In this document: positions 34,609-43,827 of the stretch, piece after piece
How the letters are laid out: each line of letters starts with the position of its first letter
Position numbering within the stretch: the first letter of the stretch is position 1
NCBI RefSeq assembly: GCF_001189235.2
Contig: NZ_LFIP02000003.1
Location: 1 to 64,000 of the forward strand
Reading direction: 5' to 3'
Source: Bradyrhizobium embrapense
Lineage (GTDB): Bacteria > Pseudomonadota > Alphaproteobacteria > Rhizobiales > Xanthobacteraceae
Length of the DNA: 64,000 bases
Notes under the pieces: model-generated
What the model saw: only the letters and a program-made list of their open reading frames with translations
Database searches by the model: none
Told to the model about the DNA's origin: nothing
Made by a program: the position numbers and the translations under genes

Positions 34609-35256
34609 TCACCCCGCCGCCGTCACGGAATTCACCCACAGCACCACGGCCTTGGCATCGCGGGCCGGATTGGAAAAGCGATGCGGCCTGCGGCTGGCGA
34701 AGCGGAAGCTGTCGCCCTGCTTCAGCGTCCAAGTCTCGCTATCGACGGTCAGCGTCATCTCGCCTGACAGTACGAGGCCAGCCTCCTCGCCGTCATGGGT
34801 GTAGAACTCGTCGCCGGTGTTGCCGCCGGGGTCGAGATGGACCAGGAACAGATTGAGCCGGCTCTCGCTGCCCGCCGGGCTCAGCAGCTGCTTTGAAATG
34901 CCGGTGCGCCACAGCTTCAGCTCGGCGCGCTGCACCTCCCGGGTGACAACGCCATTGGTGTTGTCATCCCGCGGCGCTGCGCCGAACAGCGCGGCGATGC
35001 CGACGCCGAGCACGTCGGCGAGTGTCGCCAGCACGCGCAGCGAGGGCGACGACAGGCCGCGCTCGATCTGGCTGATGAAGCCGATCGAAAGCTCGCTGCG
35101 CGCGGCGACAGTTTCCAGCGACAAGTGCTTGGTGCGACGCAGGTCGCGGATCCGGCGTCCGACCGCGAGATCCATCGCGGGTTCGGCCGGCTTCTTCACG
35201 GGCTTTTTGGCCGCACGGCGGGCTGTCACGAGCTTCGCTGCCGCGCCTTTGCGCAT
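34609..35256 (-). CDS. XRE-family regulator with cupin domain
   Basis: The 215-residue protein from ATG 35256 (a TTG at 35274 is also possible) has a lysine/alanine-rich N-terminal extension, an XRE helix-turn-helix (VAARSELSIGFISQIERGLS) and a cupin (DGEEAGLVLSGEMTL, DSFRFASRRPHRF). It is of the same architecture as the regulator at 25416 but clearly a separate paralogue. It is divergent from an amino-acid ABC importer operon and a PuuB-like oxidase, which are its likely targets. Confidence 0.9.
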   Translation of the reverse strand: MRKGAAAKLVTARRAAKKPVKKPAEPAMDLAVGRRIRDLRRTKHLSLETVAARSELSIGFISQIERGLSSPSLRVLATLADVLGVGIAALFGAAPRDDNTNGVVTREVQRAELKLWRTGISKQLLSPAGSESRLNLFLVHLDPGGNTGDEFYTHDGEEAGLVLSGEMTLTVDSETWTLKQGDSFRFASRRPHRFSNPARDAKAVVLWVNSVTAAG

Positions 35257-35337
35257 TCTCCTGCCGCCGCTCAAGTCAGTCCGCTTCCTTCATGTGCATG
35301 AAAACCGCTTGCATTGGCCGCGGTTTCGTGACCACAA

Positions 35338-35353
35338 TTTCATATTGGTGAAA
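35338..35353. promoter_or_regulatory. Candidate operator in the XRE-ABC divergent region
   Basis: TTTCA-TATTGG-TGAAA, an inverted repeat with 5-bp arms, lies in the AT-rich centre of the 180-nt divergent intergenic region, about 85 nt from either start. Confidence 0.35.
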
Positions 35354-35436
35354 ATAGGCCGGAACGGCGTGGCCCGCAACCAAAAGCGCCGAAACAGCGG
35401 GCGAGGCGGCACCGGCGCCAGTTTGGGAGTGGTGCG

Positions 35437-36204
35437 ATGTCCTTTCAGCGTCTCGTTCAGGCCGCAGTCGCGGCGCTCGCCCTTGCCGTGAGCGCGCCGT
35501 CGGGCGCGCAGCAGGTGCTCAAGGTCGGCTCGACGCCGACCGGCATCCCCTTCACCTTCCTCGACACCAAGACCAATTCGATCCAGGGCATCATGGTCGA
35601 TCTCGCCACCGAGATCGGCAAGGACGCCGGCTTCACCGTGCAGATCGAGCCGATGCAATTCTCGGCGCTGATCCCCTCGCTGACCGCGAACAAGATCGAC
35701 ATCATTGCCGCCGCGATGTTCGCCACCGCCGCGCGCAAGGAGGTGATCGACTTCTCCGAGCCGGTCTACACCTATGGCGAAGGTCTGGTGGTGCCGAAGG
35801 CCGACACCAAGGCATATGCGTCGCAGGAGGACCTGAAGGGCACGGTGGTCGGCGCCCAGGTCGGCACGGCGTTCGTCGACGCGCTGAAGAAGACCGGGCT
35901 GTTCAGCGAGGTCAAGGTCTACGACACCATTCCCGACATCCTGCGCGATGTGAATGCCGGCCGCCTCAAGGCCGGCTTCGCCGACTATCCGATCCTCGCC
36001 TACAACCTGCAGCAGGGCAATTTCGCGGACGTCCGGCTGGTCGACGGCTACAAGCCGGTCACCGTCGGCACGGTCGCGATCGGTGTCCGCAAGAGCGACA
36101 CCGAGCTATTGGCCAAGATCAATGCCTCGCTGGCGAAGCTGAAGGCCAACGGCACGATCGCCAAGATCCTGGAGAAATGGGGCCAGAAGGCCAGCGCGTC
36201 GTGA
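35437..36204 (+). CDS. Polar amino-acid ABC transporter, periplasmic binding protein
   Basis: The 255-residue protein has a signal peptide (LVQAAVAALALAVSAPSGA). The mature SBP_bac_3 fold is read from KVGSTPTGIPFTFLDTKTN, GIMVDLATEIGKDAGF and the hinge segment MFATAARKEVIDFSEP. Such proteins capture polar amino acids or related amines and deliver them to the permease. It is the first gene of an importer set whose permease gene is 177 nt downstream, separated by a palindromic repeat. Confidence 0.92.
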   Translation: MSFQRLVQAAVAALALAVSAPSGAQQVLKVGSTPTGIPFTFLDTKTNSIQGIMVDLATEIGKDAGFTVQIEPMQFSALIPSLTANKIDIIAAAMFATAARKEVIDFSEPVYTYGEGLVVPKADTKAYASQEDLKGTVVGAQVGTAFVDALKKTGLFSEVKVYDTIPDILRDVNAGRLKAGFADYPILAYNLQQGNFADVRLVDGYKPVTVGTVAIGVRKSDTELLAKINASLAKLKANGTIAKILEKWGQKASAS

Positions 36205-36235
36205 AGGCCGGTGCTTCGGCGGAATTCAAGTGATC

Positions 36236-36338
36236 CGTCATCCTGAGGAGCCTGCGCAGCAGGCGTCTCGAAGGATGCACGGCCCGGCCGGTGGCCGTCG
36301 ACCCTTCGAGACGCGTTGCGCGCTCCTCAGGGTGACGG
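36236..36338. repeat. Palindromic intergenic repeat, family B
   Basis: The element starts CCGTCATCCTGAGGAGC and ends GCTCCTCAGGGTGACGG, with inner CGTCTCGAAGG / CCTTCGAGACG arms. It can fold as one long hairpin and interrupts the ABC operon between the binding-protein and permease genes. Confidence 0.85.
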
Positions 36339-36381
36339 AAACGATATTCGAGCGTGTGACGGGACTGGATATCTCTAACCG

Positions 36382-37035
36382 ATGCAGAAATTCTTCCATG
36401 ACGCCGTCGAGTTCGTGCCGATCCTGTTGCAGGGCGTCTGGCTGACCATCGTCGTCACGGTCGGCTCGCTCCTGCTGTCGACCGTGCTCGGGCTGGTGTG
36501 GGCCTTGATGCGGGTGTCGGGAATTCGCATCCTCACAGGGCTCAGCGCCGCGCTGATCAACGTGATCCGCGGCATCCCGATCATCGTGCTGCTGTTCTAC
36601 ATCTATTTCGTGATGCCCGATTTCGGCATCGCGCTGTCGGCGCTGCAGGCCGCGATCATCGGCCTCGGCATCGCCTATTCGGCCTATCAGGCGGAGAACT
36701 TCCGCGCCGGCATCGAGGCGATCGACAAGGGGCAGATCGAGGCGGCGCAGACCATCGGGATGGGCTGGTGGCTCACCATGCGGCGCGTGGTGCTGCCGCA
36801 GGCGGTCAGGATCATCCTGCCGCCCTACGGCAACATCATGATCATGATGCTGAAGGACTCCTCGCAGGCATCGACCATCACGGTGGCCGAGCTCGCATTG
36901 CAAGGCAAGCTGATCGCCTCCTCGACCTTCAAGAACACCAGCGTGTTCACGCTGGTGGCGCTGATGTATCTCACCATGAGCATCCCGCTCATCCTGCTGG
37001 TTCGGCACTTCGAGAACAAGGCGAACCGCAAATGA
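36382..37035 (+). CDS. Polar amino-acid ABC transporter permease
   Basis: The 217-residue HisM/GlnP-type permease has about five membrane helices. The cytoplasmic EAA loop is visible as [18 protein letters not shown]. It forms the membrane channel and may work as a homodimer, since only one permease gene is present. Its stop overlaps the ATPase start (ATGA, 37032-37035). Confidence 0.93.
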   Translation: MQKFFHDAVEFVPILLQGVWLTIVVTVGSLLLSTVLGLVWALMRVSGIRILTGLSAALINVIRGIPIIVLLFYIYFVMPDFGIALSALQAAIIGLGIAYSAYQAENFRAGIEAIDKGQIEAAQTIGMGWWLTMRRVVLPQAVRIILPPYGNIMIMMLKDSSQASTITVAELALQGKLIASSTFKNTSVFTLVALMYLTMSIPLILLVRHFENKANRK

Positions 37036-37763
37036 TCGAGCTGCGCGACGTCCACAAGAGCTTTGGCAAGGTCGAGGTGCTGAAGGGCATCACGGCCTCG
37101 GTCGCCAGGAGCGAGGTGGTCTGCATCATCGGTCCGTCCGGCTCCGGCAAGTCGACCATCCTGCGCTGCATCAACGGGCTCGAGAGCTACGATCGCGGCG
37201 AGATCAGCGTCGAGGGCGCACGCGTCGACAGCAATGACCGCTCGATCGTCGCGATCCGTACCCAGGTCTCGATGGTGTTCCAGCGCTTCAACCTGTTTCC
37301 GCACCGCACCGCGCTCGAGAACGTCATCGAGGGCCCGCTCTATGTGAAGAAGGAGCCGCGCGAACAGGCGATCGCCCGCGGCCGCGCGCTGCTGGCGCAG
37401 GTCGGCCTTGCCGACAAGGCCGAGGTGCATCCGCCAAAGCTCTCCGGCGGCCAGCAGCAGCGCGTCGCGATCGCGCGAGCGTTGGCGATGCAGCCGAAGG
37501 CGATCCTGTTCGACGAGCCGACCTCGGCGCTCGATCCCGAACTGGTCGGCGAGGTGCTCTCGGTGATGCGCAAGCTTGCCGATGACGGCATGACCATGGT
37601 GGTCGTTACCCATGAGATGGGCTTTGCCCGCGACGTCGCCGACCGGGTGCTGTTCATCGACGGCGGCGTCGTCGTCGAGCAGGGCGCCGCCAAATCCGTC
37701 CTCAACCAACCGCAACACCCGCGCACCCAGGATTTCCTGCGCCGCGTGCTGCACCCGTTGTGA
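37032..37763 (+). CDS. Polar amino-acid ABC transporter ATPase
   Basis: The 243-residue nucleotide-binding subunit of the GlnQ/HisP type has Walker A GPSGSGKS at 34-41, ABC signature [15 protein letters not shown], Walker [15 protein letters not shown] and the H-loop VVTHEMGF. It powers the importer formed with the two preceding genes and is translationally coupled to the permease. A third repeat family separates it from the oxidase gene downstream. Confidence 0.95.
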   Translation: MIELRDVHKSFGKVEVLKGITASVARSEVVCIIGPSGSGKSTILRCINGLESYDRGEISVEGARVDSNDRSIVAIRTQVSMVFQRFNLFPHRTALENVIEGPLYVKKEPREQAIARGRALLAQVGLADKAEVHPPKLSGGQQQRVAIARALAMQPKAILFDEPTSALDPELVGEVLSVMRKLADDGMTMVVVTHEMGFARDVADRVLFIDGGVVVEQGAAKSVLNQPQHPRTQDFLRRVLHPL

Positions 37764-37804
37764 TTGGAAGATGATGTCGTCTGGTCGAGTCGTTGCATCA
37801 ACGG

Positions 37805-37938
37805 TTCACCTCTCCCCTTGTGGGAGAGGTCGGATTGCATCGTCAGATGCAATCCGGGTGAGGGGTTACGCTCTCTCGTGGGACCTGAATCCCTCACCCG
37901 CGCCTTCGGCGCGACCTCTCCCCGATGGGGAGAGGTGA
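37805..37938. repeat. Palindromic intergenic repeat, family C (multi-hairpin)
   Basis: The outer arms are CACCTCTCCCC and GGGGAGAGGTG. Inside are hairpins TCTCCCCTTGTGGGAGAG, GGATTGCATC/GATGCAATCC and GGGTGAGGG/CCCTCACCC, and GCGCCTTCGGCGC. It sits 16 nt before the start of the next gene, so it forms part of that gene's leader. Confidence 0.85.
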
Positions 37939-37954
37939 AACGCGAGCTCCAGTC

Positions 37955-39247
37955 ATGACCGCAATATCACGCCTGCCGCTGCCACCGAGTCTCTACGCCG
38001 ACACCGCGGTGGAGGCGACGCCGACGCCACCGCTGACATCGGACAAGAGCGTGCCGGTCGCGATCATCGGTGGCGGCTTCACGGGTCTGTCCACCGCGCT
38101 GCATCTCGCCGAGCAGGGCGTGTTCGCGACCGTGCTGGAGGCGCAGGAACCGGGCTGGGGCGCCTCCGGCAACAATGGCGGCCAGACCAATCCCGGGCTG
38201 AAGCACGACCCCGACCAGATCGAGCAGGATTTCGGCGCCGATCTCGGTCGCCGCATGATCGAATTTTCCTACGGCACCACCAACTTCACCCACGATCTGA
38301 TCCGCCGCTACCAGATCCCCTGCGAGGCGCGGCAGAACGGCACGCTGCGCGCCGCCTACAATGAAGCCAGCGCGACCGCGATCGAGACCACGGCCAAGCA
38401 GTGCATCCGGCGCGGCATGCCGGTGAAACTGCTCAACGCCGCCGAGCTGCGCGAGATGACCGGCAGCGACCGCTATCTCTGCGCCATGCTGGATGCGCGT
38501 GGCGGCGACCTGCAGCCGCTGAGCTACGCGCGCGGCCTGGCGCGTGCCGCGATCGGCGCCGGCGCCGCCGTCCATGGCGAGACGCCGGCGCTGTCGCTCC
38601 GCCGTGATGGCGGCCGCTGGCGGATCGAAACGCCGCGTGCAATCGTCCATGCCGACAAGGTGCTGCTCGCGACCAACGGCTTTACCGACGATCTCTGGCC
38701 GGCGCTCCGCCGTACCATCGTGCCGGTGTTCTCGTCGATCGCGGCGACCGCGCCGCTGTCCGACGCGGTCGCAGCCTCGATCATGCCGGGCCGCCCGGTG
38801 CTCTACGAAAGCGGCCACATCACGGTCTATTACCGCATCGACCAGCACAACCGCCTCTTGATGGGCGGCCGCGGCCCGATGCACTGGATCAGCAAGTCGA
38901 CCGACGTCGCCTACCTGATTCGCTACGCCGAGCGGCTGTGGCCGCAGCTCAAAGGCGTCAGCTGGACCCATGGCTGGAACAGCCGTCTTGCCATCACCGC
39001 CGATCACTATCCGCACGTCCATGCGCCGGCCGAGAATCTGCTGATCTCGCTCGGCTGCAACGGCCGCGGCGTCGCGCTCTCGACCGCGATGGGCGCGCAA
39101 CTCGCCCGCCGGCTGATCGGAGGTGCGAATGCCGAGATCGACATGCCAGTGACCGGCATCAAGCCGATCCCGCTGCACGCCTTCTGGCGGGTCGGCGTCA
39201 CCACGGCGGTGCTGACCGGGCGGGTGAGGGACCGGCTCGGTGTGTGA
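37955..39247 (+). CDS. FAD-dependent amine/amino-acid oxidase (DAO family, PuuB-like)
   Basis: The 430-residue DAO-family flavoprotein has a dinucleotide motif GGGFTG (residues 48-53, VAIIGGGFTGLSTALHLAE). The region GWGASGNNGGQTNPG and the C-terminal ISLGCNGRGVALSTAMGAQL resemble gamma-glutamylputrescine oxidase (PuuB). It would oxidise an amine or amino acid to an aldehyde or keto acid, with ammonia and hydrogen peroxide as by-products. Following an amino-acid importer, it probably acts on the imported compound; the substrate is inferred only. Confidence 0.88.
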   Translation: MTAISRLPLPPSLYADTAVEATPTPPLTSDKSVPVAIIGGGFTGLSTALHLAEQGVFATVLEAQEPGWGASGNNGGQTNPGLKHDPDQIEQDFGADLGRRMIEFSYGTTNFTHDLIRRYQIPCEARQNGTLRAAYNEASATAIETTAKQCIRRGMPVKLLNAAELREMTGSDRYLCAMLDARGGDLQPLSYARGLARAAIGAGAAVHGETPALSLRRDGGRWRIETPRAIVHADKVLLATNGFTDDLWPALRRTIVPVFSSIAATAPLSDAVAASIMPGRPVLYESGHITVYYRIDQHNRLLMGGRGPMHWISKSTDVAYLIRYAERLWPQLKGVSWTHGWNSRLAITADHYPHVHAPAENLLISLGCNGRGVALSTAMGAQLARRLIGGANAEIDMPVTGIKPIPLHAFWRVGVTTAVLTGRVRDRLGV

Positions 39248-39327
39248 AGGATTTAACACAATTACAGAATGTGCTGGGCTAATCTGACGCGTCGGATATA
39301 TTCGCAGTCTTTATTGAAAGGCTGTTC

Positions 39328-42300
39328 ATGCAGTGCGAGCGATGCGGTCATGCAAACCGGGCTGGCAACGATTATTGTGAAGATTGCGGTGCGCCGTTAG
39401 GCCTCAAATGTGATTCCTGTCACCATGTGAACGGGCCGTCCAGCCGCTTCTGCGGCCGCTGCGGAACCGTGCTCACCGCGACAGCCGCCCGTCCCGACGT
39501 GCCCTCGCAGCGGATGCTCCGTTCGCTCAGCAGCAAGGGCGGCGAGCGCAAGAACCTCACTCTGCTGTTTGCCGATATCCGCAATTCGACCAATCTGATC
39601 GACAGCCTCGGTGATCCCGAACTCGGCATGCGGCGCCTGGAGCCGGTGCTCGACCTGATGAAGGAAGCCGTCCACCGCTACGACGGCATCGTCAACAAGA
39701 TTCAGGGCGACGGTGTGATGGCGCTGTTCGGCGCACCGCCGCGCCCCCATGAGGACCATGCGGTCCGCGGCTGTCTCGCCGCTCTTGCGATGCAGGATTC
39801 GGTTGCACGGCTGGGCGATCCCGGCATGCAGATCCGGGTCGGGCTGCACACCGGCGAAGTCGTCGTTCAGACGGTGGAAAACACCATCTATCAGACCTAC
39901 GACGCCGCCGGCGCCAACGTCCATATCGCCAACCGGATGGAGCAGATGGCGGATGAGGGGGCGATCCTGGTCACCCGCGACACTTATCTCGGCGCCAGGC
40001 AATTCGTCGAGGTCCTGCCGCTCGGTATGCAGACCATTCGCGGCATCTCGACGCCCGTGGAGGTCTTCAGGCTGACCGGGCTGCTCAATGCGCCCGCGAG
40101 CGACGTCTTCCGCAGCGGCCGGCGCCTGACCTCGATGGTCAACCGAGTCGCGCAGACGGCGGCGCTCGACCATGAGCTGTCGCGTGCGGTTGGCGGCGCC
40201 GGCCGGGTCGTCGGCATGGTCGGCGACGCCGGCATCGGCAAGAGCCGGCTCTGCTTCGAGTTCACCGAAAGCTGCCGGCGCAAGGGTATTCGCGTCTACG
40301 AGGCCCGTGTGCTGGCGCACGGGCGCGCAACACCGTTCCAGCCCGTGCTCGAGCTGCTGCGCGACATCTTCGGCATCCGCAACAAGGAGCCGGTCGAGAC
40401 CTCCCGGCGTCGCGTCATCGACCGGTTTGCCGAGATGGGCTCGTCGGACCAGGAACTGCTCGTGATGCTCGAGTTTCTCGGGCTCGCCGATCCGGAGCGG
40501 CCGGCTCCAAAGCTCGATCCGCGCGCGCTGAAGCTGCAGCTGCTCGATCTCGTTCGAACGCTGGTGCGTGTCCGCCCCGGTGATACGCCGACGGTCGTCC
40601 TGATCGAGGATTTGCACTGGATCGACGCCGCGAGCGAGGAGTTCATCGAGACGCTGGTCGATGCGACCGTCGGCACCCCGACCTTGCTCGTGGTCAATTT
40701 CAGGCCCGGCTTCGCCGCTCCGTTCATGCAGCGTTCCCATTACCGTCAGATCGCGATACCTCCGCTGCCTTGGTCCGATTCGAACGAGCTGCTGCGCGAG
40801 CATTTTGGCAAGCATCCCTCGCTGGCCGCGCTGAGCAGCAATGTCATCGAACGGGCGCAGGGCAATCCGTTCTTCATCGAGGAACTTGCCAACACCGTCG
40901 TGGAACGCGGCAATGTCGAGGGCGAGCGCGGCAATTACCGGCTCAAGCACGGCGTCGACGCGGTGCCGCTGCCCGCGACGGTGCAGGCCGTCGTTGCCGC
41001 CCGTATCGATCATCTCGAGGAAGTCGCCAAGCAGGTGCTCGAAACGGCGGCCGTCATCGGCCGGCTTGTCGCGATGTCGGTGCTGCGTCCGGTTGCGGCG
41101 CTGCCGAACGACGATCTGCAGAACGCCATCGCGCAGCTCCGGCAGGCCGAGCTGCTGTACGACCTGCCGCCTTACGACAAGGGACTGCTGGCGTTTCGCC
41201 ATCCATTGATCCAGGAAGTGGCCTATGCAACCCAGTTGCGATCGCGGCTCGTCACATTGCATGCCACCGTCGCCAAGGCGATCGAGAGCTTCGACTGGGG
41301 CAAGCTCGACGAGTTTGCCGGGTTGCTCGCCTATCACTACGAGGCCGCGGGCCAGCCACTGGAGGCGGTCTCGCATTTGCAGCGGGCGGCGCGCTGGATC
41401 GGCAAGACCAACTCCGCCGAGGCGATGAAGAGCTGGAAAAAGGTACGTGCCCTGCTGCAGGACCTGCCTTCGTCCGAATACGTCGACCGGCTGCGGGCGA
41501 TGTCGAGCGGCCAGATCCTCAATTTCGGCTGGCGCGAGGGGATGTCCGCCGAAGAGGTCAAGCCCTACGCCGAGGAGGCGATCAAGTACGCACGCGCGGC
41601 GGACCCGGTGCACGAGCCGATCCTGCTCGGCGCCTATGGCAGGATCCTGGCCGCGACCGCGGCCGCCGACGACTATGTCAATCTCGTGCAGGGCGCCTTG
41701 AAGCTCACCTCCGGCACCGGAGACGTCGGACGATTTGCGACGGTCAACGCCATGCTGAGCCAGGCGTTCTTCCTGTCGGGCCGCCTCGGCGAGGCGCTGG
41801 ATGCCGGGCAGGTCGCGGTCGACGCCATCGCCGAGCAGGGTGGTTTTCACGACAACGTCACACTCGGCCTCAACCCGAACCAGATTCTCGGCTTCGACGT
41901 CGAGCATTGGATCAAGTGCCTTGGCACCAGGATTCTGGTTCGGCTGGGCCGGTTCGATGAGGCCGAACGGCGGATTGCCGAGCTGTTGCGGGCCGAGCCG
42001 GAACGCTTCGCGGCCGTCGTGCAGTTCATTCCACATTTCGCGATGGTGGAGATGGGCTGGAGCCGCGGCCGGCCGGAACTCGCAAAGCCGCATGCGGCGA
42101 GGATCGCCGAACTGGCCGAGCAGTCCGGAACGCCCTACCTCAGGGTTGCCGCGGTCGCCAGTGCCGGCCTCGCCAGCGGCGCTGCCGGCGACTTCAAGGT
42201 CGCCGCGGCCCAGCTTCGGGAGGCAATCGACTTTGCACGCTCCGCGCGAGCCGGGCTGGAATTCGAGGCTCGCATGCTCGCCGATCTGGCCGAAGCGCTG

Positions 42301-42558
42301 TATCGCGCCGCCGACCATCACGCGGCCCTGCAAACGGCGGACGAGGCGCTGATGGTCGCGCGGCGAAGGACCGATCGCATCGCCGAGCTGCACGCGACCG
42401 TCATGCGCGGCCTGATCATCTGTGCCTTGGGCAGTACGTCACATGATGAGCTTGACGAGATTGTCGGCGGCGCTCAGAATCTGCTCGATGTCTCCGGGGC
42501 AGTCTACTTCACGCCACAACTCGATCAGCTTCGATTGCACCTTGAGCGACGCCACTAA
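39328..42558 (+). CDS. Zinc-ribbon / class III cyclase / AAA ATPase / helical-repeat signalling protein
   Basis: The protein has 1076 residues. Two zinc ribbons use C3, C6, C17, C20 and C28, C31, C42, C45. A class III nucleotide cyclase domain (about 72-245) has metal ligands D83 (FADIRNST) and D128 (NKIQGDG) with K124 for adenine choice. The usual transition-state Asn position reads His (NVHIANRM), as in many proteins of this architecture. An ATPase domain with P-loop GDAGIGKS (299-306) and Walker B VLIEDLHWID follows, then TPR-like helices to the end. It is probably a cytoplasmic cAMP-forming or ATP-sensing regulator. It is followed by a hypothetical and a methyltransferase gene. Confidence 0.9.
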   Translation: MQCERCGHANRAGNDYCEDCGAPLGLKCDSCHHVNGPSSRFCGRCGTVLTATAARPDVPSQRMLRSLSSKGGERKNLTLLFADIRNSTNLIDSLGDPELGMRRLEPVLDLMKEAVHRYDGIVNKIQGDGVMALFGAPPRPHEDHAVRGCLAALAMQDSVARLGDPGMQIRVGLHTGEVVVQTVENTIYQTYDAAGANVHIANRMEQMADEGAILVTRDTYLGARQFVEVLPLGMQTIRGISTPVEVFRLTGLLNAPASDVFRSGRRLTSMVNRVAQTAALDHELSRAVGGAGRVVGMVGDAGIGKSRLCFEFTESCRRKGIRVYEARVLAHGRATPFQPVLELLRDIFGIRNKEPVETSRRRVIDRFAEMGSSDQELLVMLEFLGLADPERPAPKLDPRALKLQLLDLVRTLVRVRPGDTPTVVLIEDLHWIDAASEEFIETLVDATVGTPTLLVVNFRPGFAAPFMQRSHYRQIAIPPLPWSDSNELLREHFGKHPSLAALSSNVIERAQGNPFFIEELANTVVERGNVEGERGNYRLKHGVDAVPLPATVQAVVAARIDHLEEVAKQVLETAAVIGRLVAMSVLRPVAALPNDDLQNAIAQLRQAELLYDLPPYDKGLLAFRHPLIQEVAYATQLRSRLVTLHATVAKAIESFDWGKLDEFAGLLAYHYEAAGQPLEAVSHLQRAARWIGKTNSAEAMKSWKKVRALLQDLPSSEYVDRLRAMSSGQILNFGWREGMSAEEVKPYAEEAIKYARAADPVHEPILLGAYGRILAATAAADDYVNLVQGALKLTSGTGDVGRFATVNAMLSQAFFLSGRLGEALDAGQVAVDAIAEQGGFHDNVTLGLNPNQILGFDVEHWIKCLGTRILVRLGRFDEAERRIAELLRAEPERFAAVVQFIPHFAMVEMGWSRGRPELAKPHAARIAELAEQSGTPYLRVAAVASAGLASGAAGDFKVAAAQLREAIDFARSARAGLEFEARMLADLAEALYRAADHHAALQTADEALMVARRRTDRIAELHATVMRGLIICALGSTSHDELDEIVGGAQNLLDVSGAVYFTPQLDQLRLHLERRH

Positions 42559-42606
42559 CGCGACGATTTTTTCATTTCTGGAAACAGCGTACTGAGGGGG
42601 TTTTTG

Positions 42607-43107
42607 ATGGGACGGATGATTCAAGACGATACGACGCGCGATGTGCTGGACATGCTGAACAAGCGGTTTGGTCCCGGCGGGATCATGGAGATGGTCGAGC
42701 TGCAAAAGGAGTTCGACATCTTCTCTTCCGATCATCCCCTCGAGCAGTCCTTCAGGCTGATCGGGATCGAGCCGGCGGACCGGGGCGAGCGGCAGCGTTG
42801 GTACAACTTCCTCGGCACGCTGAAGGACTATCCGTCCGATCAGCCCAATGTGAACGGATACAAGCGGGTGATCCAGGCGTTCCGGCAAGCGCTCACGCAG
42901 AGCCCGTATCTGCCGGTGCTCGTGAGCGTTCACGCCATGAAGGAAAACCCGCAGGTGACGTTTGCGGCCGATGGCAGCGCGCCGCTGATCTACTCGACCC
43001 AGTCGTATCGGGTGCTGTCGATCCCGACCAAGCCGAGCCAGGTCGCCCGCAAGGAGCTTGCGGCGGTGGCAAAGCAACGGCGGGCCAAGAAGGCCGCCAA
43101 GAAATGA
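42607..43107 (+). CDS. Conserved hypothetical protein with basic tail
   Basis: The 166-residue soluble protein starts at ATG 42607 after GAGGGGG. The body is alpha/beta with DVLDMLNKRFGPGGIMEMVE and WYNFLGTLKDYPSDQPNVNG. The last 20 residues are a lysine/alanine-rich tail (KQRRAKKAAKK) that could bind nucleic acid or membrane. No family is recognised. It lies 48 nt after the cyclase and 7 nt before the methyltransferase, so it belongs to that operon. Confidence 0.72.
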   Translation: MGRMIQDDTTRDVLDMLNKRFGPGGIMEMVELQKEFDIFSSDHPLEQSFRLIGIEPADRGERQRWYNFLGTLKDYPSDQPNVNGYKRVIQAFRQALTQSPYLPVLVSVHAMKENPQVTFAADGSAPLIYSTQSYRVLSIPTKPSQVARKELAAVAKQRRAKKAAKK

Positions 43108-43114
43108 GTGAGAC

Positions 43115-43810
43115 ATGAGCATGGCAACGGAGACCGCAGGTTCCGGCGTCGACGGCAACCGGGCGCGGTTCTCCGGTCTGTGTGCCGATGTCGAATCCTA
43201 CTACAGCGCGCGGGTCGCCAAATACGGCGCCACCCCGCGCGGAGTGGACTGGTCTTGCCAGGCCACCCAGGACCTGCGTTTCGTCCAGCTGCTCAAGCTC
43301 TGCGATTTTTCCGCGCCGTTCAGCCTGAACGACATCGGCTGCGGATACGGCGCGCTGTGCGCCTATCTCGCGAAGCGCCACCCGCAGGCCGCGATCGACT
43401 ATCTGGGGATCGACCTGTCGCTCTCCATGGTCAGCCGCGCGCGCCGCCGTTTCTCGGCGTCGGGACGGCGTTTCAAGGTCGGCAAAGTCAGTCCGCGTCG
43501 CGCGACCTATTCGGTCGCGAGCGGCATCATGAACATCAATGTCGGCGGCTCCCGTGCATCATGGGAAGCGTTCGTCGCCGAAATGCTGGCCGACCTCTGC
43601 CGCGCCAGCCTGCGCGGCTTCAGCGTCAACTTCATCATCGGCGAGGTCGCAGGCACGGCGGATGCGGATGCAGCACCAGTGCAGCTCTATCGCACCAGCC
43701 CCGAGCCTTGGATCCAATATTGCGAACGGGAGCTCGGCTGCACTGTCGAGACGATCGACGGCTACGGCATGAACGAAGTCACCCTGCTGGCGCGGTGCAA
43801 CGAGTCCTGA
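43115..43810 (+). CDS. SAM-dependent class I methyltransferase
   Basis: The 231-residue protein has motif I DIGCGYG at 73-79, the acidic motif LGIDLSLSM at the end of the second strand and a later FSVNFIIGEVAG segment. The Rossmann methyltransferase fold is clear; the substrate is not. It begins 7 nt after the hypothetical gene and ends the cyclase operon. Confidence 0.85.
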   Translation: MSMATETAGSGVDGNRARFSGLCADVESYYSARVAKYGATPRGVDWSCQATQDLRFVQLLKLCDFSAPFSLNDIGCGYGALCAYLAKRHPQAAIDYLGIDLSLSMVSRARRRFSASGRRFKVGKVSPRRATYSVASGIMNINVGGSRASWEAFVAEMLADLCRASLRGFSVNFIIGEVAGTADADAAPVQLYRTSPEPWIQYCERELGCTVETIDGYGMNEVTLLARCNES

Positions 43811-43827
43811 TCGGACCGCGTCCGCGC

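Noticed and set aside
39397-42393. 998-residue minus-strand open frame opposite the cyclase/ATPase
   Set aside because: Shadow of a strongly supported gene; no domain and no ribosome binding site.
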